This document shows, piece by piece, positions 41,273 through 49,242 of a stretch of 64,000 bases of DNA. The DNA comes from Nocardioides ferulae (GTDB lineage Bacteria; Actinomycetota; Actinomycetes; Propionibacteriales; Nocardioidaceae). Each line of letters starts with the position of its first letter. Position 1 is the first letter of the stretch. The stretch is taken from contig NZ_QZVR01000019.1 in assembly GCF_003660455.1 (NCBI RefSeq), positions 1-64,000 on the forward strand, given 5' to 3'. The notes below the pieces were generated by a model, which had not been told where the DNA came from, did not search any database, and saw only the letters and a program-made list of their open reading frames with translations. The position numbers and the translations under genes were made by a program.

Positions 41273-43477
41273 TCACCGCACCCCGGCTCCCTCCGGGTCG
41301 GCGCCGCGGGGGCGGGAGAGGCGGCCGGGCCACCAGAAGCGGTCGCCGAGGAGCAGGGCGAGGGCGGGCACGAGCACGGTGCGCACGACCAGGGTGTCGA
41401 GGAGCACGCCGATGCAGACGATGACGCCGAGCTGGGCGAGCACGACCAAGGGCAGCACGCCGAGCACCAGGAACACCGCGGCGAGCAGGATGCCGGCGCT
41501 GGTGATGACGCCGCCGGTGGCCGACAGGCCGCGCAGCATGCCGGTGCGGGTGCCGTGGGCGGCGCTCTCCTCCCGGGCGCGGGTGACCAGGAAGATGTTG
41601 TAGTCGACGCCGAGGGCGACCAGGAACAGGAACGCCATCAGCGGCGCACCGGAGTCGAGCGCCTCGAAGCCGAGGGGCCCCGTGAAGATCCACCACGACA
41701 CCCCCAGGCTCGCGGCGTAGGTGGCGAGCACGGTCAGCACCAGGAGCACCGGGGCGACCACCGCGCGGAGCAGGAGCAGCAGCGCGCCCAGCACCAGCGC
41801 CAGGATCAGCGGCAGGATCACCGTCCGGTCGCGGGAAGCGGCGTCGGCCTCGTCGAGCGCCTCGGCCTCGGTGCCGGTGACATGGGTGTCGTCGAAGTCC
41901 GACAGCGCGTCGCGCAGCCCGCCGATCGTGTCCTGCGCGCTCGAGGAGCCCGGCTCGGCGTCGATCACCGCGTCGATCTGGGCGACCCCCTCGCCCTCGT
42001 TGCTGATCCGGGCCGACGTGACGCCGTCGACGTCCTTCACGACGCCGAGGACCTGCTGGGCGTCGGCGGCGGTGATGATCTGCGTGGGGTCGGAGAAGCC
42101 GACGGGGAAGGACTTCTCGAGGCGCTGCGAGGCGGTGATCGCCTCCGGCTCGTCGAGGAACTGGTCGTCGGTGTCGAGGCCGGTGTCGATGCGGAACACG
42201 CCGATCGCGAGCACGGCCAGCGCGACCAGGGTGCCGGCGACGAACGCTCCCGGGCGCTTGGCCACCCAGCCGCCGACCCGGTGCCAGAGCGTGTCGGAGT
42301 CGACCAGGGCGGTCTCGCCGACGTGCGGCACCCGCGGCCAGAAGACCCACCGGCCGAAGAGCACCAGCGCCGCCGGCAGCACGAGCAGCACGAACGCCGC
42401 CGCGACCACGATGCCGATCGCCGAGGCGACGCCCAGCCCGCGAGTGGACGGGGTGAGCGAGAGCAGTAGCGTCAGGACGCCGAGCACCACGGTGGTCGCG
42501 CTGGCGAGGACGGCCTCGGCGGTACGCCGCAGCGCGGTCGCCATCGCGAGGTGCCGCGACTCGGTGGTGCGCAGCTCGTCGCGGTAGCGCGAGATCAGCA
42601 GCAGCGCGTAGTCGGTGCCCGCGCCGAAGACCAGCACCGACAGGATGCCGACCGTCGACTCGTCCCAGGCGACGTCGAGCAGCGCCATCACCTGGGTGGC
42701 GGCGACCGCGGCGAAGCGGTCGGCGATGCCGACGACGGTGAGCGGCACGATCCACAGCACGGGGGAGCGGTAGGTCAGCACCAGCAGCAGCGCGACCACC
42801 GACGCCGTGACCAGCAGCAGGGTCAGGTCGGCGCCCTGGAAGACCTCGGCGAGGTCCGCCTGGATCGCGGCCGGTCCGGTGACCTGCCCGGTCACGCCGT
42901 CCGGGACCGCGTCGTCGACCCGGTCGCGCAGCTCGGTCACCGCGTCGGCCGTCGCGCTGGAGGTGCTGGCGTCGACCGGCACGATCGCGATCGCGGCGGT
43001 GCCGTCCTCTGCCGGGGTCAGCAGCGGCGGCCCGCCCGCGGCCTCACCCGACGGCGACCCCGAGCCCTGACCCGTGTCCTGACCGGCCGAGCCCGAGCCA
43101 CCGGTCGTCGAGCCGGACTCGTCGCCCGCGGCCACGGCGCCGACGTCCCCGGCGACCTGCTCCAGCTCGCCCAGGGCCTCCTCGGAGAGCTCGCCCTCGT
43201 CGGCGGTGAAGAGCACGACGGCGACCTGGCTGTCGCTCTCGGGGAGCCGCTCGCGCAGCTCGGTGCCCTGGGTGCTGTCCAGGCCGGCCGGCAGCTGGTC
43301 GGTGCTGAGCCGGTCGCGTTCGCCCTCCCCGAGGGCGCCCATGGCGAGCACGGCGAGCACCAGCGGGATCAGCGCGAAGAGCCAGGCGGTACGCCGACCG
43401 GTCACCGCGCCGACCAGCCGACCGGGTCGCTCGTGGTGCGGGCCGGGGGCCGGCGGGGTCTCCTGGGTCGGGCTCAT
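41273..43477 (-). CDS. MMPL/RND-family transporter
   Basis: A 734-residue MMPL exporter, clearly distinct from the one at 32.7 kb. It has about twelve membrane segments with FGAGTDYALLLISRYRDEL and ALGVDYNIFLVTRAREE as the two functional Asp-Tyr motifs. The first large loop contains a low-complexity Gly/Ser tract (SGSTTGGSGSAGQDTGQGSG). ATG 43477 is preferred to the longer frame, which would extend into the MarR gene's promoter. Divergent from the MarR gene, which probably represses it. Confidence 0.93.
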   Translation of the reverse strand: MSPTQETPPAPGPHHERPGRLVGAVTGRRTAWLFALIPLVLAVLAMGALGEGERDRLSTDQLPAGLDSTQGTELRERLPESDSQVAVVLFTADEGELSEEALGELEQVAGDVGAVAAGDESGSTTGGSGSAGQDTGQGSGSPSGEAAGGPPLLTPAEDGTAAIAIVPVDASTSSATADAVTELRDRVDDAVPDGVTGQVTGPAAIQADLAEVFQGADLTLLLVTASVVALLLVLTYRSPVLWIVPLTVVGIADRFAAVAATQVMALLDVAWDESTVGILSVLVFGAGTDYALLLISRYRDELRTTESRHLAMATALRRTAEAVLASATTVVLGVLTLLLSLTPSTRGLGVASAIGIVVAAAFVLLVLPAALVLFGRWVFWPRVPHVGETALVDSDTLWHRVGGWVAKRPGAFVAGTLVALAVLAIGVFRIDTGLDTDDQFLDEPEAITASQRLEKSFPVGFSDPTQIITAADAQQVLGVVKDVDGVTSARISNEGEGVAQIDAVIDAEPGSSSAQDTIGGLRDALSDFDDTHVTGTEAEALDEADAASRDRTVILPLILALVLGALLLLLRAVVAPVLLVLTVLATYAASLGVSWWIFTGPLGFEALDSGAPLMAFLFLVALGVDYNIFLVTRAREESAAHGTRTGMLRGLSATGGVITSAGILLAAVFLVLGVLPLVVLAQLGVIVCIGVLLDTLVVRTVLVPALALLLGDRFWWPGRLSRPRGADPEGAGVR

Positions 43478-43509
43478 GGCGCTCGCCTCCCGTGGACGGT
43501 AGAATTCGC

Positions 43510-43522
43510 TAGGTAGCCTAGT
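43510..43522. promoter_or_regulatory. CTAGG-TAG-CCTAG palindrome in marR-mmpL gap
   Basis: A short perfect palindrome with five-base arms lies in the 65-bp divergent region between the MMPL and MarR starts, followed by TAGTCACTAAG. The size and location suit a MarR-type operator; binding is inferred. Confidence 0.45.
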
Positions 43523-43542
43523 CACTAAGCAGGTGAAACAAA

Positions 43543-44007
43543 ATGCCCACCTCTCCGGTCCCCCGGGGCTCACCCACCATGCGGGCGCTGCGCGCGGTGG
43601 TCGAGACCGGTGCCCGCGCCCGCCAGGCCGTCGCGCGGCGCGCCGGCCTGGGCGAGAGCGAGATGCGCCTGCTCGACCGCCTCGGCCCGGGAGCGGCGCC
43701 CGGGCCCGCCGAGCTCGCGCGGGCGCTGGAGCTCACCACCCCCGCGGTGACCGGCGTCGTCGACCGGCTGGCCGCTCGTGGTCACGTCGAGCGGCGGGCG
43801 CACCCCGCCGACCGCCGACGGGTCGAGGTGCACCTGACCGACTCGGGGCGCGCGGAGGTGCTCGGCCACCTCGCCCCGATGCTGGAGGCGATGCGCCGGC
43901 TCGAGGACGACTTCGACGAGGCCGAGCTCGCCGTGGTGGAGCGCTACCTGCGCGGCGCCGTGGCGGCCTTCGAGGAGCTGGCCGGCGATCAGCCCTCGCA
44001 GGCGTAG
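43543..44007 (+). CDS. MarR-family transcriptional regulator
   Basis: A 154-residue MarR regulator. ARALELTTPAVTGVVDRLAA is the winged helix recognition region and RRAHPADRRRVEVHLTDSGR the wing with its conserved Asp-Arg-Arg. ATG 43543 follows the divergent promoter with MMPL, suggesting drug- or lipid-responsive control of that exporter. Its 3' end overlaps the convergent polyphosphate glucokinase gene by 19 bases. Confidence 0.92.
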   Translation: MPTSPVPRGSPTMRALRAVVETGARARQAVARRAGLGESEMRLLDRLGPGAAPGPAELARALELTTPAVTGVVDRLAARGHVERRAHPADRRRVEVHLTDSGRAEVLGHLAPMLEAMRRLEDDFDEAELAVVERYLRGAVAAFEELAGDQPSQA

Positions 44008-44783
44008 AGCGCGGCGCCCACGACGCCGGCCTTGTTGCGCAGCGACGCCGGCACGATCTCGGTGTCGAGGTCGAGCAGGGGCAGGAACTCGTCGCTGCGC
44101 TTGCTCACGCCTCCCCCGACCACGAACAGGTCGGGGGAGAACAGCTTCTCCAGCGTGCGGTAGTAGGTCGTCAGCCGCTCGGCCCACGCCGCCATCGAGA
44201 GGTCCTCGCGCTCGCGGGCGCTGTTGGCCGCCCACGTCTCGGCGTCCCGGCCGCCGATCTCGAGGTGGCCGAGCTCGGCGTTCGGCACCAGCACCCCGTC
44301 GAACACCAGTGCCGCGCCGATCCCGGTGCCGAGCGTGGTGACGATGACGAGTCCCTCCCGGCCGCGGGCGGCGCCGTAGCGGACCTCGGCCAGGCCGGCC
44401 GCGTCGGCGTCGTTGACCACGTGCACCTCCCGACCGGTGGCCTCGGTGATCAGCCGATCCGCGTCGGTGCCCACCCAGGAGCCGTCGATGTTCGCGGCCG
44501 AATGGACGACGCCGTGCCGGACGATGCCGGGCACCGTCACCCCGACCGGGCCGGTCGCGTCGGGGAAGTGCGCGAGGAGCTCGCTGAAGACCGCGGCGAC
44601 GGCCTCCGGGGTGGCCGGCTGGGGGGTGCGGACGCGCACCCGCTCCTGCGCGAAGTCGCCCAGCTCGAGGTCGACCGGGGCGCCCTTGATCCCGGTGCCG
44701 CCGAAGTCGATGCCGAGCGGGTGCGCGGACGGGCTCAGGCGGTGAGAAGGCCGGTGCGTCGACGGGGTCGGCTGGGTCGTCAT
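43989..44783 (-). CDS. ppgK: Polyphosphate glucokinase (ROK family)
   Basis: A 264-residue ROK kinase closely resembling actinobacterial polyphosphate glucokinases, which phosphorylate glucose with polyphosphate or ATP. LGIDFGGTGIKGAPVDLELG is the phosphate-binding loop, VNDADAAGLAEVRYG holds the catalytic Asp, and TTLGTGIGAALVFDG and NAELGHLEIGG complete the active site. ATG 44783 has GAGGGG upstream. The longer open frame upstream is repetitive, non-coding-like sequence. Confidence 0.92.
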   Translation of the reverse strand: MTTQPTPSTHRPSHRLSPSAHPLGIDFGGTGIKGAPVDLELGDFAQERVRVRTPQPATPEAVAAVFSELLAHFPDATGPVGVTVPGIVRHGVVHSAANIDGSWVGTDADRLITEATGREVHVVNDADAAGLAEVRYGAARGREGLVIVTTLGTGIGAALVFDGVLVPNAELGHLEIGGRDAETWAANSAREREDLSMAAWAERLTTYYRTLEKLFSPDLFVVGGGVSKRSDEFLPLLDLDTEIVPASLRNKAGVVGAALYACEG

Positions 44784-45130
44784 CCCCTCAGGGTTCCCAA
44801 CCTCGGCGCGTCCCACAACTTCGAGGGCCGTCAGGCCCCGACCTGGCCCGGAGTCGGGTCGAGCCGCACCTGGGTCGGACCTGAGCCGGAGCTGGGCCGG
44901 ATCGGGGTCGAGCCTGAGCCGCCGCCGCGCTGGACGGCGTACGCATGGCCGGCCTTGAGCCTCTGTTGAGCCAGGGGCGCTGGCTTGAGCAACCCCTGAG
45001 CCGCCGGAGAGCTGCCTCGTCCTGAGCAACCACGTGAGGGGAGTCTTGAGGGGCTCCTTGAGTCGTCGACCCGAGGTCGACCCCATGCCCGGCCCGTCGC
45101 CGGACCGGTCGTCCGAGACGCCGGGAGAAC
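44784..45130. other. Non-coding stretch with degenerate TTGAGC/CTGAGC repeats
   Basis: No gene is seen between ppgK and the alkB promoter. The stretch is unusual in carrying at least seven copies of TTGAGC or CTGAGC, concentrated at roughly 44.88-45.04 kb, mostly on the plus strand and irregularly spaced. It might be a degenerate regulatory array or simple repeat decay. Confidence 0.5.
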
Positions 45131-45188
45131 TTGACATCTGTCAGACCCTTGTCAATCTCGGTTTACAAACCTTACAGTCCTGTAAACC
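45131..45188 (+). promoter_or_regulatory. alkB promoter region with two palindromes
   Basis: TGACA-TC-TGTCA (45132-45143) and TTACAG-TC-CTGTAA (45172-45185) are perfect palindromes whose centres are 41 bp apart, about four helical turns. GGTTTACA/TGTAAACC (45160-45167 and 45181-45188) forms an overlapping pair. A plausible promoter is TTGTCA (45149-45154), an 18-base spacer and TACAGT (45173-45178), so a repressor on the second palindrome would cover the -10. This fits alkane-responsive TetR control, but no TetR gene is adjacent. Confidence 0.55.
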
Positions 45189-45248
45189 ACGCCGAGCCGG
45201 TGCCCAAGAGACCGGTCGGCACGGCCGACGACAGGAAGGTTCGAGGGC

Positions 45249-46727
45249 ATGGGGTCCGAACCGAGCAAGACCACCGAGCGTCCCGGCGGCGAGAGCATCC
45301 CGAACAGCACGGTGCCCGCTGGGTCCACGAGTGAGTGGAAGGACAAGAAGCGCTACCTGTGGCTGATCGGCCTGGTCGTGCCCTCGCTGGCGTTCATCGC
45401 CTACGCCGCCTGGGCGGTGACCGGCTGGGGCGGCTTCTTCTGGATCGGGCCGTTCGTGATCCTCGTGGTGGTGCCCGCGATCGACCTCACGATCGGGCTG
45501 GACCGCTCCAACCCGCCCGACGACGTCATCGAGGCGCTGGAGCAGGACCGCTACTACCGGTGGATCACCTACCTCTTCCTGCCGATCCAGTACGCCGGGT
45601 TCGTCGGCGCCTTCTGGCTGATCGCCCAGGGCGACCCGCTCGGCCACGGTGACCTGGGCGTCTGGGACAAGCTCGGCCTGGCCATCTCGATCGGCTGCAT
45701 CGGCGGCATCGGCATCAACACCGCCCACGAGCTCGGCCACAAGAAGGAGAGCCACGAGCGCTGGCTGTCGAAGATCGCGCTGGCCCAGAGCTTCTACGGC
45801 CACTTCTACATCGAGCACAACCGCGGCCACCACGTGCGGGTCGCGACGCCGGAGGACCCCGCGAGCAGCCGGATCGGCGAGAGCTTCTACGCGTTCTGGC
45901 CCCGCACCGTCACCGGCTCGCTCAAGAGCGCCTGGAACCTCGAGAAGCGACGCTACGCACGGCGCAAGCAGCACCCCTTCCGGCTCGGCAACGACGTGCT
46001 CAACGCGTGGCTGATGTCGGCCGTGCTCTGGGGCGGGCTGGTCGCGTGGCTCGGCATCGGGATCCTGCCGTTCCTGCTCGTGCAGGCGGTGGTCGGGTTT
46101 TCGCTGCTCGAGGTGGTCAACTACATGGAGCACTACGGGATGCTGCGCCAGCGCGTCGGCGCCGGAGAGAGGCAGCGCTACGAACGCGTCGACCCCTCCC
46201 ACTCGTGGAACTCGAACAACATCGCGACCAACGTGCTGCTCTACCACCTGCAGCGGCACAGCGACCACCACGCCAACCCCACCCGCCGCTACCAGACGCT
46301 GCGCGACTTCGAGGAGTCGCCGGTGCTGCCCACCGGCTACGCCGGGATGATCGTGCTGGCGCTGTTCCCGCCGCTGTGGCGCCGGGTGATGGACCCACGC
46401 GTGGCGGCCCACTTCGACGGCGACCTGCGACGCGCGAACATCCAGCCCCGCAAGCGCGACAAGGTGCTGGGCGCCTTCCCGCCGCCGGCAGACCCGGTGG
46501 GGACCGCCGCCGCGATGGACACGACCCCGGGCGCGGTGCCGGAGGTGCTCGCCGCACGGTGCCCCAACTGCGACTACGTCTACGACGTCGAGGCCGGGGA
46601 CGAGCACGAGGGGTTCGCCGCCGGCACCGCCTGGGCCGAGATCCCCGCCGACTGGTGCTGCCCCGACTGTGGGGTGCGCGAGAAGGTCGACTTCGTGCCG
46701 CTGGACCGAGCGGACTCGTCGCGATGA
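45249..46727 (+). CDS. alkB: Alkane 1-monooxygenase fused to rubredoxin
   Basis: A 492-residue protein. Residues 1-400 are a membrane di-iron alkane hydroxylase with six membrane segments and the His boxes HELGHKK, HNRGHH and LQRHSDHHA, plus NYMEHYGM. Residues about 435-485 are a rubredoxin domain with two Cys pairs, CPNCDYVYD and CCPDCGV, that bind one iron. The fusion delivers electrons directly to the hydroxylase, as in other Nocardioides- and Dietzia-type AlkB-Rd enzymes that act on medium- to long-chain alkanes. ATG 45249 has GGAAGG upstream. A ferredoxin gene overlaps the stop. Confidence 0.95.
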   Translation: MGSEPSKTTERPGGESIPNSTVPAGSTSEWKDKKRYLWLIGLVVPSLAFIAYAAWAVTGWGGFFWIGPFVILVVVPAIDLTIGLDRSNPPDDVIEALEQDRYYRWITYLFLPIQYAGFVGAFWLIAQGDPLGHGDLGVWDKLGLAISIGCIGGIGINTAHELGHKKESHERWLSKIALAQSFYGHFYIEHNRGHHVRVATPEDPASSRIGESFYAFWPRTVTGSLKSAWNLEKRRYARRKQHPFRLGNDVLNAWLMSAVLWGGLVAWLGIGILPFLLVQAVVGFSLLEVVNYMEHYGMLRQRVGAGERQRYERVDPSHSWNSNNIATNVLLYHLQRHSDHHANPTRRYQTLRDFEESPVLPTGYAGMIVLALFPPLWRRVMDPRVAAHFDGDLRRANIQPRKRDKVLGAFPPPADPVGTAAAMDTTPGAVPEVLAARCPNCDYVYDVEAGDEHEGFAAGTAWAEIPADWCCPDCGVREKVDFVPLDRADSSR

Positions 46728-46921
46728 GCGCCCGCATCGTCGTCGACCGCGACCGCTGCGAGGGGCTGGGCATGTGCGAGGCCATGGCGCCGGACTACTT
46801 CGAGCTCGACGACGACGAGCAGATGTCGGTGCTGCGCGAGGCCCCCTCGCCCGAGCACGGGGGGCGGGTGGCCGCGGCGGTGGCCTCCTGTCCGGTGCAG
46901 GCGCTCAGCCTGGCGGGCTGA
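46724..46921 (+). CDS. 3Fe-4S-type ferredoxin
   Basis: A 65-residue ferredoxin with CEGLGMC and the distal CPVQAL, the C-x5-C...CP pattern of single 3Fe-4S ferredoxins that normally serve cytochromes P450. The start ATG overlaps the alkB stop (ATGA), so it is coupled to AlkB-Rd. It may offer an additional electron route, or feed a P450 encoded elsewhere. No ferredoxin reductase is in the window. Confidence 0.9.
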   Translation: MSARIVVDRDRCEGLGMCEAMAPDYFELDDDEQMSVLREAPSPEHGGRVAAAVASCPVQALSLAG

Positions 46922-47010
46922 CCCCGGGGGTGCGGCCGACGCCCACCGTCGGGGTGAGATTTTACCCCGTCGGGCTGGGATGCCCTCGGGAGGATGCCGA
47001 TCTGAGGGGC

Positions 47011-49155
47011 ATGACGACTCGTGTGCTGCGCCGTGCCTCCTGGCAGCTGCGCCACCGACTGGTGGCCCTGGGTGCCGGGAGCGTCGTGATCACCGCATCC
47101 ATCCTGGTGTGGGTCGGTGCCTGGCAGACCAACCAGTTCACCGCCGAGGCCGACCACCGCGTCGATGACCTCGTCGCCTCCGACATCGAGCATGTGACCG
47201 CAGGCGTGTCGAGCCTGGTCGGTGCGGTGGGGTCGTCGGTCCAGGCCTCCCAGGACCGCAGCGTCCAGGTCGCCAACGCCGCCATCGCCAGCACCGGCGG
47301 GGTGCGGCAGGACCCGACCGGCTCCGTCGCCTGGCGCGCCGTGGACCAGGTCAGCGGGGAGGCGAGGTCCATCCGGCTGCCGCGGCTGTCGAACGCAGGC
47401 ACCTGGCTGGGCCAGAACACCGACCCGAAGCGCCCGACCCCGGTCGTGGACGAGCTGAGCCGGATGCTCGGGGCGAGCGTGACGATCTTCCAGCGGATGA
47501 ACCCCCGCGGCGACCTGCTCCGGGTCGCGACCACCGTGCGCACTGCGGAAGGGGAGCGTGCGATCGGCACCTACATCCCGGCCGAGAACGCGGACGGGAG
47601 CGCCAACGCGGTGGCCGCCGCGATCGCGGACGGCGCGTCGTACCGGGGCATCGCCTTGGTCGTCGACACCTGGAACGTCACTGCCTACGACCCGCTGCGT
47701 GACGACGCCGGCCGGGTGATCGGTGCCGTCTTCGTCGGTGTCCCGATGGACGCGGCGATCGCTCCGCTGGCCGAGGCGCTGGCCGAGACCACCGTCGGCG
47801 AGCACGGCACGGTCTCGCTGGTCAGCACCGGGGACGCCGACTTCGGCCGGGTCCTCGCCTCGAGCCAGGAGAGCCGCATCGGTGAGGTGCTCGGCGACCG
47901 GGACGCCGAGGGCAGCCCCTGGGTCGAGGAGGTGCTCACTCGCGCCAAGGAGCTCGGCGTCGGCGAGCTGTCCGCGCAGACCTACCGGCTGCCCGGCGCC
48001 GGCGACGCACCGGTCGCCGACACCTCGGTGCACAGTGCCTTCTACCCCGAGTACGGGTGGGCCGTCGTGGTCGAGGCCTACGGCCCCGACTTCGCCGCCG
48101 CGGCGGAGGCGCTGGCCGAGGGCCGCTCCGCCATGCTGCGCGACTTCATCGTGGCCGCGGTGCTCCTGGTGCTGGTCGGTGCCCTGGTCGCGTGGCTCGT
48201 CGCCCGGCGGATGTCGTCGCGGATGGCGACGCTCACGGCCGCGATGACCTCGCTCGCCGACCGCGACCTCACGGTGCGCGTCGACGACGCCGGTGGCGAC
48301 GAGATCGGCACGATGAGCCGCGAGCTGAACCGGGCCGTCGACCAGCTGCACGACCTGGTGGCCGAGATCGGCGGCGAGGCCGGGCGCGTGGACGAGGCCA
48401 CCCGCCGGCTCGGCGGGGTCGGCCAGGACCTGCGCGGCTCCGCGGACGCCGCGACCCGGCTCTCCAGCCAGGCCGCCGGGTCGGCCGCCGAGATCACCGA
48501 GAACGTGCAGACGCTCAGCGTCGGCTCGGAGGAGATGAGCGCCTCGATCGCCGAGATCTCCAGCAACGCCCACGAGGCGGCCGACGTGGCCCGGCAGAGC
48601 GTGGCGCTGACCGCGGACGTCGAAGGCGTGATGCGCACGCTGAGCTCGTCGTCGGTGCGGATCGCCGAGGTCGTCGACGTGATCACCGCGATCGCCGCCC
48701 AGACCAACCTGCTGGCCCTGAACGCGACCATCGAGGCGGCCCGCGCCGGCGAGGCGGGCAAGGGGTTCGCGGTGGTGGCCGGCGAGGTCAAGGAGCTCGC
48801 CCGGCAGACCGCCCAGGCCACCGAGGAGGTCGCCGCCCGGGTGGGCGAGATCAAGGGCGACACCGACAGCGCCGTGCAGGCGATCGCCGCGGTCACCGGC
48901 ACCATCGGCCGCGTCGACGACTACCAGACCGCGATCGCGGCGGCGGTCGAGGAGCAGACCGCGACGACCAACGAGATGTCGCGCAACGTCTCCGCGGCCG
49001 CAACTGGCACCGGGCAGATCTCCGGGGCGCTGCGCGAGGTCGAGGAGACCATGGAGCGCACCCGCAGCGCGGTCGAGGAGTCGGCCCAGGCCACCGAGGA
49101 GCTCGGGCGCACCGTCTCCCGGCTGACCGACCTGTCCCGATCGTTCCGGGTCTAG
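47011..49155 (+). CDS. Methyl-accepting chemotaxis protein with extracellular Cache domain
   Basis: A 714-residue chemoreceptor. A first membrane helix (residues about 14-34) precedes a 330-residue extracytoplasmic region of the Cache_3-Cache_2 type. A second helix (FIVAAVLLVLVGALVAWLVA), a HAMP linker and a long signalling domain follow, whose tip reads IAEVVDVITAIAAQTNLLAL, then NATIEAARAGEAGKGFAVVA. ATG 47011 has TGAGGGG upstream. It starts 89 bp after the alkane-oxidation genes, so attraction to hydrocarbons or their products is an attractive but unproven idea. No flagellar or che genes are in the window. Confidence 0.92.
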   Translation: MTTRVLRRASWQLRHRLVALGAGSVVITASILVWVGAWQTNQFTAEADHRVDDLVASDIEHVTAGVSSLVGAVGSSVQASQDRSVQVANAAIASTGGVRQDPTGSVAWRAVDQVSGEARSIRLPRLSNAGTWLGQNTDPKRPTPVVDELSRMLGASVTIFQRMNPRGDLLRVATTVRTAEGERAIGTYIPAENADGSANAVAAAIADGASYRGIALVVDTWNVTAYDPLRDDAGRVIGAVFVGVPMDAAIAPLAEALAETTVGEHGTVSLVSTGDADFGRVLASSQESRIGEVLGDRDAEGSPWVEEVLTRAKELGVGELSAQTYRLPGAGDAPVADTSVHSAFYPEYGWAVVVEAYGPDFAAAAEALAEGRSAMLRDFIVAAVLLVLVGALVAWLVARRMSSRMATLTAAMTSLADRDLTVRVDDAGGDEIGTMSRELNRAVDQLHDLVAEIGGEAGRVDEATRRLGGVGQDLRGSADAATRLSSQAAGSAAEITENVQTLSVGSEEMSASIAEISSNAHEAADVARQSVALTADVEGVMRTLSSSSVRIAEVVDVITAIAAQTNLLALNATIEAARAGEAGKGFAVVAGEVKELARQTAQATEEVAARVGEIKGDTDSAVQAIAAVTGTIGRVDDYQTAIAAAVEEQTATTNEMSRNVSAAATGTGQISGALREVEETMERTRSAVEESAQATEELGRTVSRLTDLSRSFRV

Positions 49156-49181
49156 CACAGAACTGCGACCGAGGTGTTGTC

Positions 49182-49242
49182 GCCGACCCGTCACCGATTC
49201 CCGCGGACACGCCGTGTCAGCGTGAAGAAGTGACGGGTCGGC
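49182..49242. repeat. Intergenic inverted-repeat element, copy A
   Basis: A 61-bp element with perfect 13-bp ends, GCCGACCCGTCAC (49182-49194) and GTGACGGGTCGGC (49230-49242), lies in the gap between the convergent chemoreceptor and sigma-factor genes. It touches the latter's stop codon. Copies B (53055-53114) and C (56941-57000, inverted) share the ends and the inner GATTCCCGC. It probably folds as a hairpin and may act as terminator. Confidence 0.8.

Noticed and set aside
44784..45137. N-terminal extension of polyphosphate glucokinase
   Set aside because: The extra 118 codons come from repetitive TGAGC-rich DNA. ATG 44783 has a ribosome site and the family N-terminus.
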